The notes under the pieces: generated by a model
What the model saw: only the letters and a program-made list of their open reading frames with translations
What the model was told of the DNA's origin: nothing
Databases searched by the model: none
Shown here: in pieces, positions 43,823 through 53,187 of the stretch
How the letters are laid out: every line of letters begins with the position of its first letter
Position numbering within the stretch: the stretch's first letter is position 1
Made by a program: the position numbers and the translations under genes
From: Selenomonadales bacterium 4137-cl
GTDB taxonomy: Bacteria; Bacillota; Negativicutes; Sporomusales; UBA7701
DNA: 64,000 nt
Direction: 5' to 3'
Assembly (NCBI GenBank): GCA_032334055.1
Contig: JAUOZS010000001.1
Location: 3,868,001-3,932,000, forward strand

Positions 43823-45169
43823 TTATAACTCCCCGCCAGGCCCGGCGCGGATGATTCTGCGGGCGATGTAGAGCGCCGCCAGGGCCACGCCCGCGTATAT
43901 CCCCGTATAAATAAGCAAAGACGTCCATACGCTCGCCGCCGGCACCACTTTGGAAACGCCGCGCTCAGTCAGCAGCAGGCCGTAAACCAGCCACGGCTGC
44001 CGCCCCGCCTCGGTCATCATCCAGCCAGCGGTAACGGCTGCGTACGGCAGCGGCAAACTCCACAGGATCGCTTTCAGCAGGGGCGGATGAGCCTCTAACT
44101 CATTTTTATGCCAGTACCAGGCGCAGAGCGCCGCAAGCACGAACAACCACAGGCCGATGGCCACCATGCCGCGAAAACTCCAGAAGAGCAGCGTCACCGG
44201 CGGCACGTAATCGCCTGGCCCGAACCGGACCGCGAACTCCCGCTCCAGATCGTTCATCCCCCTGACCTGGGTATTTACCGCGTTAAAGGCCAGCATGGAC
44301 AGACCCGCCGGCAGCGCCAACTGATAGCTGTTTTTCCGGGTGTCCTCGTCGATCAGGGCGAAGACCACGAAGGGGGCCGGCGCGGCGGTTTCCCACAGCG
44401 CCTCCGAAGCGGCCATCTTCATCGGCTGCACCCTGGCGATATATTGGTTGTAAAAGTGTCCCGTACCGACTACGAGAACGGTGGCGACAAGCGCCCATCT
44501 CAACCCGACGTCGAACGAGCGCCGGAAGATATCGGGATACTCCCTGCGCAGCAGGTAATAGGCGCTCACCGCCATAATAAAAAAGCCGGCTGTCGCCAAT
44601 CCGGACAAGACGGTATGGGAGTATTGATAAGCCAGATAAGGATTGTTGATCAGGGCGCCGAGATCGGCCAATTCCAGTCGCCCGTTCCGGAAAGCGAAGC
44701 CCGTCGGATGCTGCATGAAAGAATTCGCTGCCAGAATCCAGAACGCCGAATAATTGGCGGCCAGCGCCACCAGCCAGATGGCGGCCAGGTGGGCGCGCCG
44801 GGAAACCCTGTCCCAGCCGTAAACCCATATGCCGATCGCCACCGACTCCACGAAAAAGGCGGTCAGCGCCTCGAAAGCGAGCGGCGGCCCGAAAACGCTG
44901 CCCACAAACCGGGAATACTCCGCCCAGTTCATGCCGAACTGAAATTCATTGACAAGGCCGGTAACGATAGCAACCGCGTAATTGATCAAAAAAAGCTTGC
45001 CCCAAAACCTGGCCATGGCTTTATATAACCGCTCGCCAGTACGGACGTACACCGTTTCCATCATGGCTATCATGACTGACAGCCCGAGGGTCAGCGCCAC
45101 GAACAAAAAGTGGTAGGTCAGCGTCACCCCAAACTGGATGCGGGCCAGCAGCAAGGCTGTATTATCCAT
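43823..45169 (-). CDS. cydA: Cytochrome bd oxidase subunit I
   Basis: A 448-residue membrane protein with the haem-ligand His in LTYHFLFVA (residue 20), a second His in QYSHTVLSGL (near 185) and a Met/Arg region GWMMTEAGRQPW near 380. The Q-loop is short, as in Firmicute-type bd oxidases. It reduces O2 with quinol and protects anaerobes from oxygen. GAGGAG precedes the ATG. It forms an operon with cydB and the methyltransferase gene ahead of it. No cydCD or cydX was seen. Confidence 0.96.
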   Translation of the reverse strand: MDNTALLLARIQFGVTLTYHFLFVALTLGLSVMIAMMETVYVRTGERLYKAMARFWGKLFLINYAVAIVTGLVNEFQFGMNWAEYSRFVGSVFGPPLAFEALTAFFVESVAIGIWVYGWDRVSRRAHLAAIWLVALAANYSAFWILAANSFMQHPTGFAFRNGRLELADLGALINNPYLAYQYSHTVLSGLATAGFFIMAVSAYYLLRREYPDIFRRSFDVGLRWALVATVLVVGTGHFYNQYIARVQPMKMAASEALWETAAPAPFVVFALIDEDTRKNSYQLALPAGLSMLAFNAVNTQVRGMNDLEREFAVRFGPGDYVPPVTLLFWSFRGMVAIGLWLFVLAALCAWYWHKNELEAHPPLLKAILWSLPLPYAAVTAGWMMTEAGRQPWLVYGLLLTERGVSKVVPAASVWTSLLIYTGIYAGVALAALYIARRIIRAGPGGEL

Positions 45170-45181
45170 TATTCTCCTCAG

Positions 45182-45793
45182 CTATGGCGTGGCGATAATA
45201 AGCTTTACGATCTTACCCTTTACATTCTCGACGCTCTCGGGCCGTAACCCGGCTATCATCGTATTTTCGACCGTGCGGCGGTTGATGTTCGCCCCGACCA
45301 TATAGAGGGAAACCGGGTGGAGGATGTCCATTATCCGCCCCAGCACAGGATCATCGCTGCGAACATGCTCCAGCAGAATCACCTTGCCCGTCGGCTTGCA
45401 CACCCGTCGCGCCTCCATCAGACCTTTCACCGGGTCGGGCACCGAACAAAAGACGCAGGTGGCCACCACCGTATCGAAGGTGCCATCGGCGAAGGCCATC
45501 CTCTGGGCGTCCATCTCATACAGCGTCACCGGGACTTTTGCCAGATGCAGCTTTCCCCGGGCCTTGGCCAGCATTCCCGGGCTAAAGTCGATCCCCGTCA
45601 CATCGCAGCCCGCCGGATAAAACGGCAGATTGGCGCCTGTTCCCACGCCGATCTCCAACACCTTGCCGCTGGCGTGGGCGAGCGCCCTCTGCCGCAAATC
45701 CGCCGAAACCATCCGGTCCATCATGTCGTAAAACAAGGCGGCGCGGTTATACCGCCGTCTGATTTTTTCGGTTAGCTCTTCAGTTCCCCGCAT
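45182..45793 (-). CDS. SAM-dependent methyltransferase, UbiE/class I type
   Basis: A 203-residue class I methyltransferase with SAM motif I VLEIGVGTGANLPFY near residue 45, acidic GIDFSPGML, and post-motifs ATCVFCSVPDP and GKVILLEHVRS. It resembles quinone or phospholipid methyltransferases (phosphatidylethanolamine N-methyltransferase-like proteins share the GANLPFY pattern). It lies 12 bp ahead of cydA, so a role tied to the membrane or quinone environment of the oxidase is plausible but unproven. Confidence 0.8.
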   Translation of the reverse strand: MRGTEELTEKIRRRYNRAALFYDMMDRMVSADLRQRALAHASGKVLEIGVGTGANLPFYPAGCDVTGIDFSPGMLAKARGKLHLAKVPVTLYEMDAQRMAFADGTFDTVVATCVFCSVPDPVKGLMEARRVCKPTGKVILLEHVRSDDPVLGRIMDILHPVSLYMVGANINRRTVENTMIAGLRPESVENVKGKIVKLIIATP

Positions 45794-46039
45794 TTTGCCC
45801 CTGCCCTTCCGGATTAACCCCTTTCAAGTAATAACCCGGTTTCGGAGGATTATGCCCGGTAAAAACTTCCGCAATTATGAGGGATCGTTGCAGTCGGGCG
45901 ACGTTGTGGTAAAACGCCGCCGCACTCGGCCGCGCTCTTTTCCTGCCCTCCCGGCACGCGCCGGCCGATACCAGAAAAATCCACGTCAGAAAGCGCCCCA
46001 TCCCTCATATCATTTAGCGAAAGGGAGGGAGGGACCGAC

Positions 46040-47107
46040 GTGCGCTGCTCCAAGGCGCTTGCCGACACCATCCGCGTAGGGGCCGCGTACGCCGGCACCG
46101 TCATCGGGGCCGGCTTTGCCTCCGGCCAGGAAATAGTCCAGTTCTTCGCCAGCTTCGGCAAAGCCGGTCTGGCCGGCATCGCCGTCGCCACCATCCTGTT
46201 CGCCTGGCTCGGCGGCCGGCTGCTCGAGCTCGGTTACCGTCTCAGGGCCACCGCCTACCACCAGGCCATCTACCACGTGTGCGGCCGCCGCGCCGCCCTC
46301 GTCCTCGACGTCCTCACCGCCCTCTTCCTGTTCGTCATGCTGTCGGTCATGCTAGCCGGCATCGCCACCGTCGGCCGCGACTACCTCGGCCTGCCCTTTT
46401 ACCTCGGCCTTGCCGTCGCCGGAGCGGTCGTCGCCGTCACCGTGTTGGGCGGCATCCGCGGCGTGGCCGTCGCCAACATGGCCATCGCCCCCCTCCTCAT
46501 CGCCGCCATCGCCGTCGTCGGCCTCTACTCACTCGCCTACCACGCCGCCGACCCGGGCCTGGGCGCGGCGCCGCCCGCCCCCGCCAGCCAGTCGGCCCCC
46601 CATTGGCTGCTGGCCACCCTCATCTACGTCTCCTACAACCTTACCGTCGGCTCCACCATCCTCGTGCCGCTCGGCAGCACGATCCCCCACTACGCCAGCC
46701 GCGTCGGCGGCGGAGTGCTCGGCGGCCTAATCCTGGGCGGCCTGGCAGCGTTCATAACCCTGATCGTCATGCTCCATCATCCCGCCAGCCTCACTCAGGA
46801 GGTGCCCATCCTCGAAATCGCCAGTCGCCAGCATCCCCTTTCCAGCATAATCTACGCCGCCATCCTGCTAGCGGCGATGTACACCACCGCCCTCGCCAGC
46901 CTGTACGGTTGCGCCGGAAAAACAGCAGCGGCGACGGGCCTCCATCCGGCCCTCGCCGCCGTGGTGGTCGCCGCCGCCGCCGCGATCTGCGGTCAGTTCG
47001 GTTTCGCCAAGCTGATCAAAATGATTTTCCCGATTTTCGGTTACGCGACGCTCTGGTTCACGGCGCGGCTTGCCTGGCTTTCGATTCGAGATAGCCGATG
47101 GCGCTGA
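46040..47107 (+). CDS. YkvI-family membrane protein (APC-like transporter)
   Basis: A 355-residue protein with ten hydrophobic helices. It opens with VGAAYAGTVIGAGFASGQEI, the unwound-helix pattern of amino-acid/cation transporters related to BCCT/APC folds. The GTG start follows GGGAGGGAGGG. Its substrate is unknown. The last 50 bp overlap the 3' end of the convergent flavoprotein gene. The 246 bp upstream must hold divergent promoters for this gene and the methyltransferase-cyd operon, but no clear box pair was found. Confidence 0.8.
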   Translation: MRCSKALADTIRVGAAYAGTVIGAGFASGQEIVQFFASFGKAGLAGIAVATILFAWLGGRLLELGYRLRATAYHQAIYHVCGRRAALVLDVLTALFLFVMLSVMLAGIATVGRDYLGLPFYLGLAVAGAVVAVTVLGGIRGVAVANMAIAPLLIAAIAVVGLYSLAYHAADPGLGAAPPAPASQSAPHWLLATLIYVSYNLTVGSTILVPLGSTIPHYASRVGGGVLGGLILGGLAAFITLIVMLHHPASLTQEVPILEIASRQHPLSSIIYAAILLAAMYTTALASLYGCAGKTAAATGLHPALAAVVVAAAAAICGQFGFAKLIKMIFPIFGYATLWFTARLAWLSIRDSRWR

Positions 47108-47936
47108 GCACCGCCACCAGGCCCTCCCCGGTCGCCTTCGCGATCTGCCAGGGCTTGCCCGTGCAATCGCCGGCGGCGAAAACGCCCGGAATACTTGTCG
47201 CCATATCGCGCCCCACCCGGATCACCTCGCCGTCCAGCTCCAGACCGGGGAGAACATTCTCCACCGGGTCCGACTGGCGGAGAATAAACACCCCGTCGAC
47301 AGCCAGCGCTCCCTGGTCGGTCGCCAACTCCTCCACCTGGCTGTCGCCCTTGATCGCCCGGGGCTTGTCGGTCACAACCCTGACGTTCTCCATAAAGCGC
47401 GGCAACTCGCCCTTATACTGCGGCAGGTAATAAACCTGGCGGCACAGCTCGCCCAAATACGTCGCCTCGTGCTCGCCCTCCGCCGTATAAGAAATCACCG
47501 CCACGTTCTTATCCTTGTAGAACATCGCGTCGCAGGTCGCGCAGTAACTCACGCCGCGGCCGAGGAACTCCTTCTCGCCAGCGAACAGCACCGTCGCCAC
47601 CACGCCGGTCGTCAGGATGACAGCCTTCGCCTCGTAAGTCGCGGCAGGCGTCAGCAGCGTAAAAACCTCGCCTGGGTAGATATTGAGCACCTTCTCCTTG
47701 ATGATCGTCGGCTCATGGGCCAGGCAGTGGGCGGCCATCTGCTGCATCAGGCCCTTGCCGGTGATCTGGGGCAGGCCGGGGTAATTGTCCACAAGATGGG
47801 CCTTCTGCAGCTTCTGGCTGAAATCGAGATGCTCGAACAGGGCGACCTCCTTATTGCGGATGCGCCCGGTCAGCGCGGCCGAAAGACCGGCGGGTCCGCC
47901 GCCGACAACGGCAATGTCGAATACTTTCTCGGCCAT
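47058..47936 (-). CDS. Thioredoxin reductase-like flavoprotein lacking a normal NADPH motif
   Basis: A 292-residue protein with an FAD site (AVVGGGPAGLSAAL), the redox-active SYCATCD pair (CxxC) near residue 135 and the C-terminal FAD motif SIPGVFAAGDC. In the place where NADPH-dependent enzymes have GGGxSA, this one reads VISYTAEGEHEAT. Clostridial ferredoxin-dependent flavin thioredoxin reductases and some related enzymes also lack this site, so the electron donor may be ferredoxin. AAGGAGG precedes the ATG. It is divergent from a small membrane protein gene. Confidence 0.85.
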   Translation of the reverse strand: MAEKVFDIAVVGGGPAGLSAALTGRIRNKEVALFEHLDFSQKLQKAHLVDNYPGLPQITGKGLMQQMAAHCLAHEPTIIKEKVLNIYPGEVFTLLTPAATYEAKAVILTTGVVATVLFAGEKEFLGRGVSYCATCDAMFYKDKNVAVISYTAEGEHEATYLGELCRQVYYLPQYKGELPRFMENVRVVTDKPRAIKGDSQVEELATDQGALAVDGVFILRQSDPVENVLPGLELDGEVIRVGRDMATSIPGVFAAGDCTGKPWQIAKATGEGLVAVLSAIGYLESKARQAAP

Positions 47937-47969
47937 GTGAATACCTCCTTCGGGGCAAGGGGTGATGGC

Positions 47970-48287
47970 ATGTACAACTACACGGTCACGCGGATCGCGT
48001 GCGGCGCCGTCTTCCGGCTGGCGTTCGCGGCCGGCACGTGCGTCGGCGGGGCGTGCGGCATAATCCTTGGCCTGCTCGAAAGCAGCGCCGTCGGCGTCCT
48101 TGGCGGCGCCTTCCTCGGCCTGACGGTAGGAGTCGCCACCGGCGTCGTCGCCCTGGCCAGCGCCGCCGTCTTCAACCTGCTCGCCCCCTACCTGGGCGGC
48201 GTCGCGGTCAGGCTTGAGCCCGTGCCCGCGGCCCCGCCGGCCGCCGACGCACAGCCCGAACAGCCCGAGCAGCCCGCGGGCGACTAG
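47970..48287 (+). CDS. Small Gly/Ala-rich membrane protein
   Basis: A 105-residue protein with two glycine-rich helices (residues 8-38 and 42-75, AGTCVGGACGIILGLL and GVLGGAFLGLTVGVATG) and a Pro/Ala/Gln tail. AAGGGGTGA precedes the ATG. The stop shares the CTAG tetranucleotide with the stop of the convergent reductase gene. The family was not recognised. Confidence 0.7.
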   Translation: MYNYTVTRIACGAVFRLAFAAGTCVGGACGIILGLLESSAVGVLGGAFLGLTVGVATGVVALASAAVFNLLAPYLGGVAVRLEPVPAAPPAADAQPEQPEQPAGD

Positions 48288-49291
48288 CCCAGATCCGCGG
48301 CCACCTTCTTCATCCGCTCGCGGATGGGGATATCGTAGGGGCAGCGCGACTCGCACGCCCCGCACTCAGTGCAGTCCGAAGCCTTCGCCGGCAGCGTCGC
48401 GTACCGGCCGGGAATGGCGGTCTTCATATTATAGCGGGTATACTGGAGATGGAAAATAAACATCGTCGGAATATCGATACCGGCGGTGCACGGCAGGCAA
48501 TAGCCGCAGCGGCGGCAGAAATTGGCGCCGATCTCGGCGGCCAGGCGCTTCAGCTCCTCGCGCTCCGCGGCGGAAAGCGGGCGGTAATTCTTCAGCGCCG
48601 CGAGATTCTCCTCCACATGCCTGACCTCGTCCATCCCGGGTATGGCGGTCGTAATATCGTGCTCCAGAATGTACCGCAGCGCCAGATCGGGATTGTCGAT
48701 CTGGCCGCCGCCCAGCGGCTTCATCACGATAATGCCGATATTCTCCTTCCGCGCCAGCGGGAAAAGCTCCTGCTCGGCCTGCGACTCGATACAGTTGAAC
48801 GGCGCCTGCACGGTGCTGAACAGACCGGTCTTCAGGCCCTCTACCAGCAAATCCATGCTGTGGCCGGTGATGCCGATATGGCCGATCTTCCCGGCCTTCT
48901 GCGCCTCCTGCAGCGCCTCCAGCGCGCCGCCCGGACTCAGCACCTTCTCGAAATCGGGGCGTGTCTTGACATTGTGGACCTGATACAAATCGATATAGTC
49001 GGTTTTCATGGTCGCCAGGCTAATATCGATATCCCTGGCCATGCCTGCCCGGTCGCGGGCCATGCTCTTGCTGGCCAGATAATACTCCTTCCGCCGGGAC
49101 GAAACGTGGCAGCCGATCTTCTCCTCGCTGTCCGTATAGGCGCGGGCGGTATCGATAAAGTTGATCCCTGCGTCCAGCGCCGCGTTGAGCACCGGTCCCG
49201 CCTCGGCCAGCGTGCAGCGCTGCATGGGCAGGCCGCCGAAAGCGATGGCGGTGACTTCCAGGCCGGTACGGCCGAGAACCCTTTTTTCCAA
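48284..49291 (-). CDS. Aldo/keto reductase with C-terminal 4Fe-4S domain
   Basis: A 335-residue protein with an N-terminal AKR barrel: LGRTGLEVTAIAFGG, the catalytic Asp/Tyr region FIDTARAYTDSEEKIG, Lys in ASKS and IDLYQVHNV. Its C-terminus is ferredoxin-like, with CRRCGYCLPC near residue 265 and CTECGACESRCP near residue 315. Such fused proteins are common in anaerobes and may take electrons from ferredoxin. The substrate is unknown. A TTG start at 49291 fits AAGGAG at eight bases better than a GTG at 49300. Confidence 0.88.
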   Translation of the reverse strand: MEKRVLGRTGLEVTAIAFGGLPMQRCTLAEAGPVLNAALDAGINFIDTARAYTDSEEKIGCHVSSRRKEYYLASKSMARDRAGMARDIDISLATMKTDYIDLYQVHNVKTRPDFEKVLSPGGALEALQEAQKAGKIGHIGITGHSMDLLVEGLKTGLFSTVQAPFNCIESQAEQELFPLARKENIGIIVMKPLGGGQIDNPDLALRYILEHDITTAIPGMDEVRHVEENLAALKNYRPLSAAEREELKRLAAEIGANFCRRCGYCLPCTAGIDIPTMFIFHLQYTRYNMKTAIPGRYATLPAKASDCTECGACESRCPYDIPIRERMKKVAADLG

Positions 49292-49442
49292 AACTATCAC
49301 TCCTTCCCGGTTTTATTTCGGTCCGTGGCCCGGACAATCCTCTTCCGGCGCCATCAGATTTCCTAATGGCCGGATGGCCGGATCCCCGCCAATGCTAGCT
49401 TTGTATGGGCGGAACAAAATTATGCGCAAACCCGGCCCGGCG

Positions 49443-49471
49443 AAAAAAACAACCCGCGCGCATCGCCCGGG
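49443..49471 (-). terminator. Terminator after the HD-GYP gene
   Basis: On the minus strand CCCGGGCG-ATG-CGCGCGGG (7 of 8 pairs), then TTG and seven T's. Confidence 0.75.
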
Positions 49472-49480
49472 CTGGCAGCG

Positions 49481-51739
49481 TTAATCGGCATGCAGCAGCT
49501 TCACAAACAACTCCGCCAGGCCGGGGTCGAACTGGCGGCCGGCGCAACGGACAAGCTCCGCCACCGCCTCGGCGTGAGTCATCGCCTGGCGATAGGGGCG
49601 GTCATTGGTCATCGCATCGTAAGCATCGACAATCGCCAGCATGCGACAGGGCAGGGGAATCGCCTCGCCCGCCAGGCCGAGCGGATAGCCCTCGCCGTTC
49701 CACCACTCCTGATGCTTCAAGATCCAGTCGGCGATCGGCGCCAGCTCGGGGGAAGCCAGCGCGATCCGGTAGCCGATCTCCGAATGCCGCTTCATCACCT
49801 CGAACTCCTCGGCGGTCAGGCGGCCGGGCTTGAAAAGAATCTGGTCGGGGATGCCGACCTTGCCGATATCGTGGAACCGGCCCAGCAGGCGCAGGTCGGG
49901 CAGCTCGCTGTCCGGCACGCCAACGGCGACGGCCAGCTTCACCATCAGCTCCTGAAGGCGGTCTGCGTGGCCGTCGGTCACGAAATCCCTGGCCTCCAGA
50001 GCCTGGGCGAGCGTCGCCACGATCGCGCTGTGGCCGCTCTGCTTGCTATGAAGCTTCTCGCGGTACATATTGCGGTCGGCCGCCTTAAAGGTATCGCCCA
50101 GCGTCTCATCCGCGCCCGTGCGGACAGCGCGGCCGACCGAAACGGCCAGCGGCGTCCGGGTAGATTCCCGGTAAGCGGACACCGCCGCGCGGATACGCTC
50201 GCAGGCATCCCCGACCGCCGCCGCATCGCTGTTGGGCATAATCACGCCGAACTCGCCGCCGCCGGTGCGGGCGACGACATCCCCGGCCCCGAAGCACGCG
50301 GCGATCATCCCGGCCGCCGCAGCGATCAGCCTGTCGCCGGCCTCGTGGCCCAAAGTATCGTTGATGAGCTTCAGGCCGTCGATATCGCACACGATAACCC
50401 CCACCGGCAAAAAACGCCCGTCGTTCATCCGCCGCAGCTCGGCTTCGAAGAACGCGCGGTTGTTCAGGCCGGTGGCCTGATCGGTCAGGCTCATCTGCTT
50501 CAGCACGCGCTCCATCCGGCGGCGCTCGGTGATATCGCGGATAATGGCGATGACCTCGCCGTCGGCCGTGGCCGCAAGACGCAGATCCCGGTGCAAAATT
50601 ATGCCGTCCGGCGCGCTGATCTCATAGTCGAACTCCTGCACAACCCGTGTTCTGACCGCTTCCGCAATTCCGAGAGTTATTCTCTCCTCAACATACTGCG
50701 GGGCAAAATCGCAGAGATGGCGGCCGATAAACCCGGCGAGCGGGACGACCGTTTTACAGTCGCCGCCCTCCTTAAACTCCAGCAAGTATCCGTCCGCGCT
50801 CAGGCGGAGGATAATATCGGGCATCGCGTCCAGGGCCGCCTGGGTACGGGCCTGCTGCAGCTCCAGGCTGGCCTCGACCAGGGCGCGTTCGGTCAACTCC
50901 TCCCGCAGCGAACGGGTAAGGCGGGCGTTCGCGAGGGTTATCGAAGCCAACTCGGCAAAGCTCGCGAGCAGCTCCCGGACCTGCTCGTCCAGCTTGCGGC
51001 GGTCAAAATAATTCACCCCGAAAACCCCGGCGACCTCGCCGCTGACGATCAGCGGAAACCCCGTCGAAGTCCTGATGAGCGAAAAACCGTCCCCGGCCAG
51101 GCGGCCGTCCCAACAGTCATAATCGTTGATCACCAGCGGCGCGCCGGAATTCCATACCTGGCCGACGACCCCTTCGCCGCGGCGCTGGCGGAACCCGATC
51201 TCCCTGATGGTAGTGCCGATCACCACCTTCAGCTCCATCGCCTGACCGTCGTCGGTGAGCGTATACAGATAAGCGTGCGAAGATTCACCCAAAGCGGCCG
51301 CCTTCTCTACGATCAGCCGCAGCAGCGCCTCCACGTCCCGTTCGTGCATGAGCGCAAAGGCCGTCTCCCGCAGAGCCAGCAGACACTCGTTCTGGCGGCG
51401 GATCTTGTCCTGGCTGCTCACAAGCTCGCTAAACTGCTGGCGCAGCTCCTCCTCGGCGGCGGTCAGTTCCTCGTTCACCTGGGCGAGAGCCTCGTTGCGC
51501 TCATGAAGATCCTGCTTTGAGCAGACGATCGCCTTGACATTGCGGCGGATTACCCAAAACAGCATCACCGCCGTCGCGGCCACGAACCCCCAGCCTTTCG
51601 CCACCTGCAGGGCGGTGATGGCGGCCGGATCCTTCACGATCGAGAACAAAACAGTATCAGAAAACACGATCCACAGCCCGGCGATCACAGCGTATGAAAA
51701 AGCCACCCTGGCGGCGATCATCAAAGGATCGGTACTCAT
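49481..51739 (-). CDS. GAF/PAS/GGDEF/HD-GYP c-di-GMP signalling protein
   Basis: A 752-residue protein with two N-terminal helices (about residues 10-70), a coiled coil (QVNEELTAAEEELRQQFSEL), a GAF domain (about 120-275), a PAS domain (about 300-425), a GGDEF domain and a C-terminal HD-GYP domain. The cyclase motif is GGGEF instead of GGDEF/GGEEF, so cyclase activity is doubtful. The phosphodiesterase part looks intact (FHDIGKVGIPD, RHSEIGYRI, HQEWWNGEGYP). It probably degrades c-di-GMP under GAF/PAS control. The chosen ATG at 51739 follows a G-rich stretch; an upstream in-frame ATG at 51760 is possible. Confidence 0.87.
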   Translation of the reverse strand: MSTDPLMIAARVAFSYAVIAGLWIVFSDTVLFSIVKDPAAITALQVAKGWGFVAATAVMLFWVIRRNVKAIVCSKQDLHERNEALAQVNEELTAAEEELRQQFSELVSSQDKIRRQNECLLALRETAFALMHERDVEALLRLIVEKAAALGESSHAYLYTLTDDGQAMELKVVIGTTIREIGFRQRRGEGVVGQVWNSGAPLVINDYDCWDGRLAGDGFSLIRTSTGFPLIVSGEVAGVFGVNYFDRRKLDEQVRELLASFAELASITLANARLTRSLREELTERALVEASLELQQARTQAALDAMPDIILRLSADGYLLEFKEGGDCKTVVPLAGFIGRHLCDFAPQYVEERITLGIAEAVRTRVVQEFDYEISAPDGIILHRDLRLAATADGEVIAIIRDITERRRMERVLKQMSLTDQATGLNNRAFFEAELRRMNDGRFLPVGVIVCDIDGLKLINDTLGHEAGDRLIAAAAGMIAACFGAGDVVARTGGGEFGVIMPNSDAAAVGDACERIRAAVSAYRESTRTPLAVSVGRAVRTGADETLGDTFKAADRNMYREKLHSKQSGHSAIVATLAQALEARDFVTDGHADRLQELMVKLAVAVGVPDSELPDLRLLGRFHDIGKVGIPDQILFKPGRLTAEEFEVMKRHSEIGYRIALASPELAPIADWILKHQEWWNGEGYPLGLAGEAIPLPCRMLAIVDAYDAMTNDRPYRQAMTHAEAVAELVRCAGRQFDPGLAELFVKLLHAD

Positions 51740-51847
51740 CCCGGCTGCCCCCCCCCCCATCCGATCGGAGCGGATAATTATCCTATAATTGAAAAAATTT
51801 CGACACATTGGCAAGCTGTTCCTGTTTTTTTTAAGCATGCAAAGAAT

Positions 51848-51875
51848 CGGGAGGCAAAATATTTTTTGCCTCCCG
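51848..51875 (-). terminator. Terminator after the serA operon
   Basis: A stem TCGGGAGGCAAAA/TTTTGCCTCCCGA with an AATA loop. The T's lie within the 3' arm, with no long run beyond it. It falls in the leader of the next minus-strand gene. Confidence 0.6.
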
Positions 51876-51919
51876 AAAGACTCCTGCCTGTTACAGTTAT
51901 TCACGCGGCGCCGCCCGGA

Positions 51920-53170
51920 TCAGCGGCAGCCGGTCAAATGCACCACCATCGCATCCCTGAGCTTCGGCTCGAACCACGTCGACTTCGGCGGCATGATCGC
52001 GCCGCGGTCGGCGATCGCCATCAGCTCCTCCACCGAAGTGGGGTAAAGCGAGAAGGCCACGGCGTAGCGGCCGCTGTCCACCAGCCGCTCCAGCTCGGCC
52101 ATGCCGCGGATGCCGCCGACGAAATTGATCCGCTTGTCGGTGCGGGGATCGCCCACCTTGAGGAGCGGCGCCAGCAGATTATCCTGCAGAATGCTTACAT
52201 CCAAACCGGCCACCGGGTCGGTGCCGTCGAAGCTCCCCGGCCGGGCCGTCAGCCTGTACCAGCGGCCGGCGAGATACATGCCGAAGGTATGGGCGGCGTC
52301 CGGTTTGCAGGCCCCGGCCGGATGCTCCTCGACCGTAAACTTTCCGGCGACGGCAGCCAGAAAATCGGTCGGCGCGAAGCCGGCAAGATCGGCCACCACG
52401 CGGTTGTAATCCATTATCCGCACCTGATCATGGGGGAATATCACCACCAGGAAGCGATTATAATCTTCCTCCCCGGTGTGGCCGGGATTTGCGGCCCGGC
52501 ACTTTTCCCGCACCCGCGCCGCCGCCGCCGAACGGTGGTGGCCGTCGGCGATATACAGCGCCGGTATTTGCCGGAAAGCCTCTTCGATGGCGGCGATATC
52601 GCCCGCGTCGTCCACCACGTACAGCGTGTGGCTTATCCCGTCGTCGGCGGTGAAATCGTACGCCGGCGTCCGCCGGCGGCAACGCTCGACAAGCGCGTCG
52701 ATACCCCGGTCGGCGCGGTAAGTCAGGAACACCGCCCCGGTCTGCGCGTCGGTCGCGGCGATATGGTTCACCCGGTCGAGCTCCTTGTCCGGCCGCGTGA
52801 ACTCGTGCTTCTTGATGATCCCCTGCTCGTACTCGTCGACCGACGCCGCGGCCACCAGGCCCACCTGCGTGTGGTCGCCCATCGTCTGCTTATACACGTA
52901 ATAGCACGGCGCGCCATCCTGCCGCAGGTACCCCTGGGCGACGAAGCTCTCGAGAGTGGCGCGCGCCTGGTCGTACACCGCCGGCGAATAATGATCGGCC
53001 TCAGCCGGCAGATCCACCTCCGACTTGGTCACCCGCAGAAAACTGAGCGGGTTGTCGGCGGTGATCCGGCGGGCCTCCTCGGAATCCATCACATCGTAGG
53101 GCAGGGCGGCGATCTTCGCCGCCAGCCCCGGGTCCGGCCGCAGGCCGCGGAAAGGTTTTACAGTTGCCAT
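51920..53170 (-). CDS. DUF1015 family protein, linked to serine biosynthesis
   Basis: A 416-residue cytoplasmic protein. It starts VKPFRGLRPDPGLAAKIAAL and PYDVMDSEEAR, shows NPLSFLRV and contains YIADGHHRSAAA near residue 205. This is the DUF1015 pattern. The DGHHR motif recalls ParB/sulfiredoxin-fold enzymes such as the archaeal serine kinase SerK, but this likeness is short and suggestive only. The gene lies 17 bp behind serA in the same T-box-controlled transcript, which points to serine metabolism. GGGAGG precedes the ATG. Confidence 0.85.
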   Translation of the reverse strand: MATVKPFRGLRPDPGLAAKIAALPYDVMDSEEARRITADNPLSFLRVTKSEVDLPAEADHYSPAVYDQARATLESFVAQGYLRQDGAPCYYVYKQTMGDHTQVGLVAAASVDEYEQGIIKKHEFTRPDKELDRVNHIAATDAQTGAVFLTYRADRGIDALVERCRRRTPAYDFTADDGISHTLYVVDDAGDIAAIEEAFRQIPALYIADGHHRSAAAARVREKCRAANPGHTGEEDYNRFLVVIFPHDQVRIMDYNRVVADLAGFAPTDFLAAVAGKFTVEEHPAGACKPDAAHTFGMYLAGRWYRLTARPGSFDGTDPVAGLDVSILQDNLLAPLLKVGDPRTDKRINFVGGIRGMAELERLVDSGRYAVAFSLYPTSVEELMAIADRGAIMPPKSTWFEPKLRDAMVVHLTGCR

Positions 53171-53187
53171 CAGGACCTCCCTTTCGC

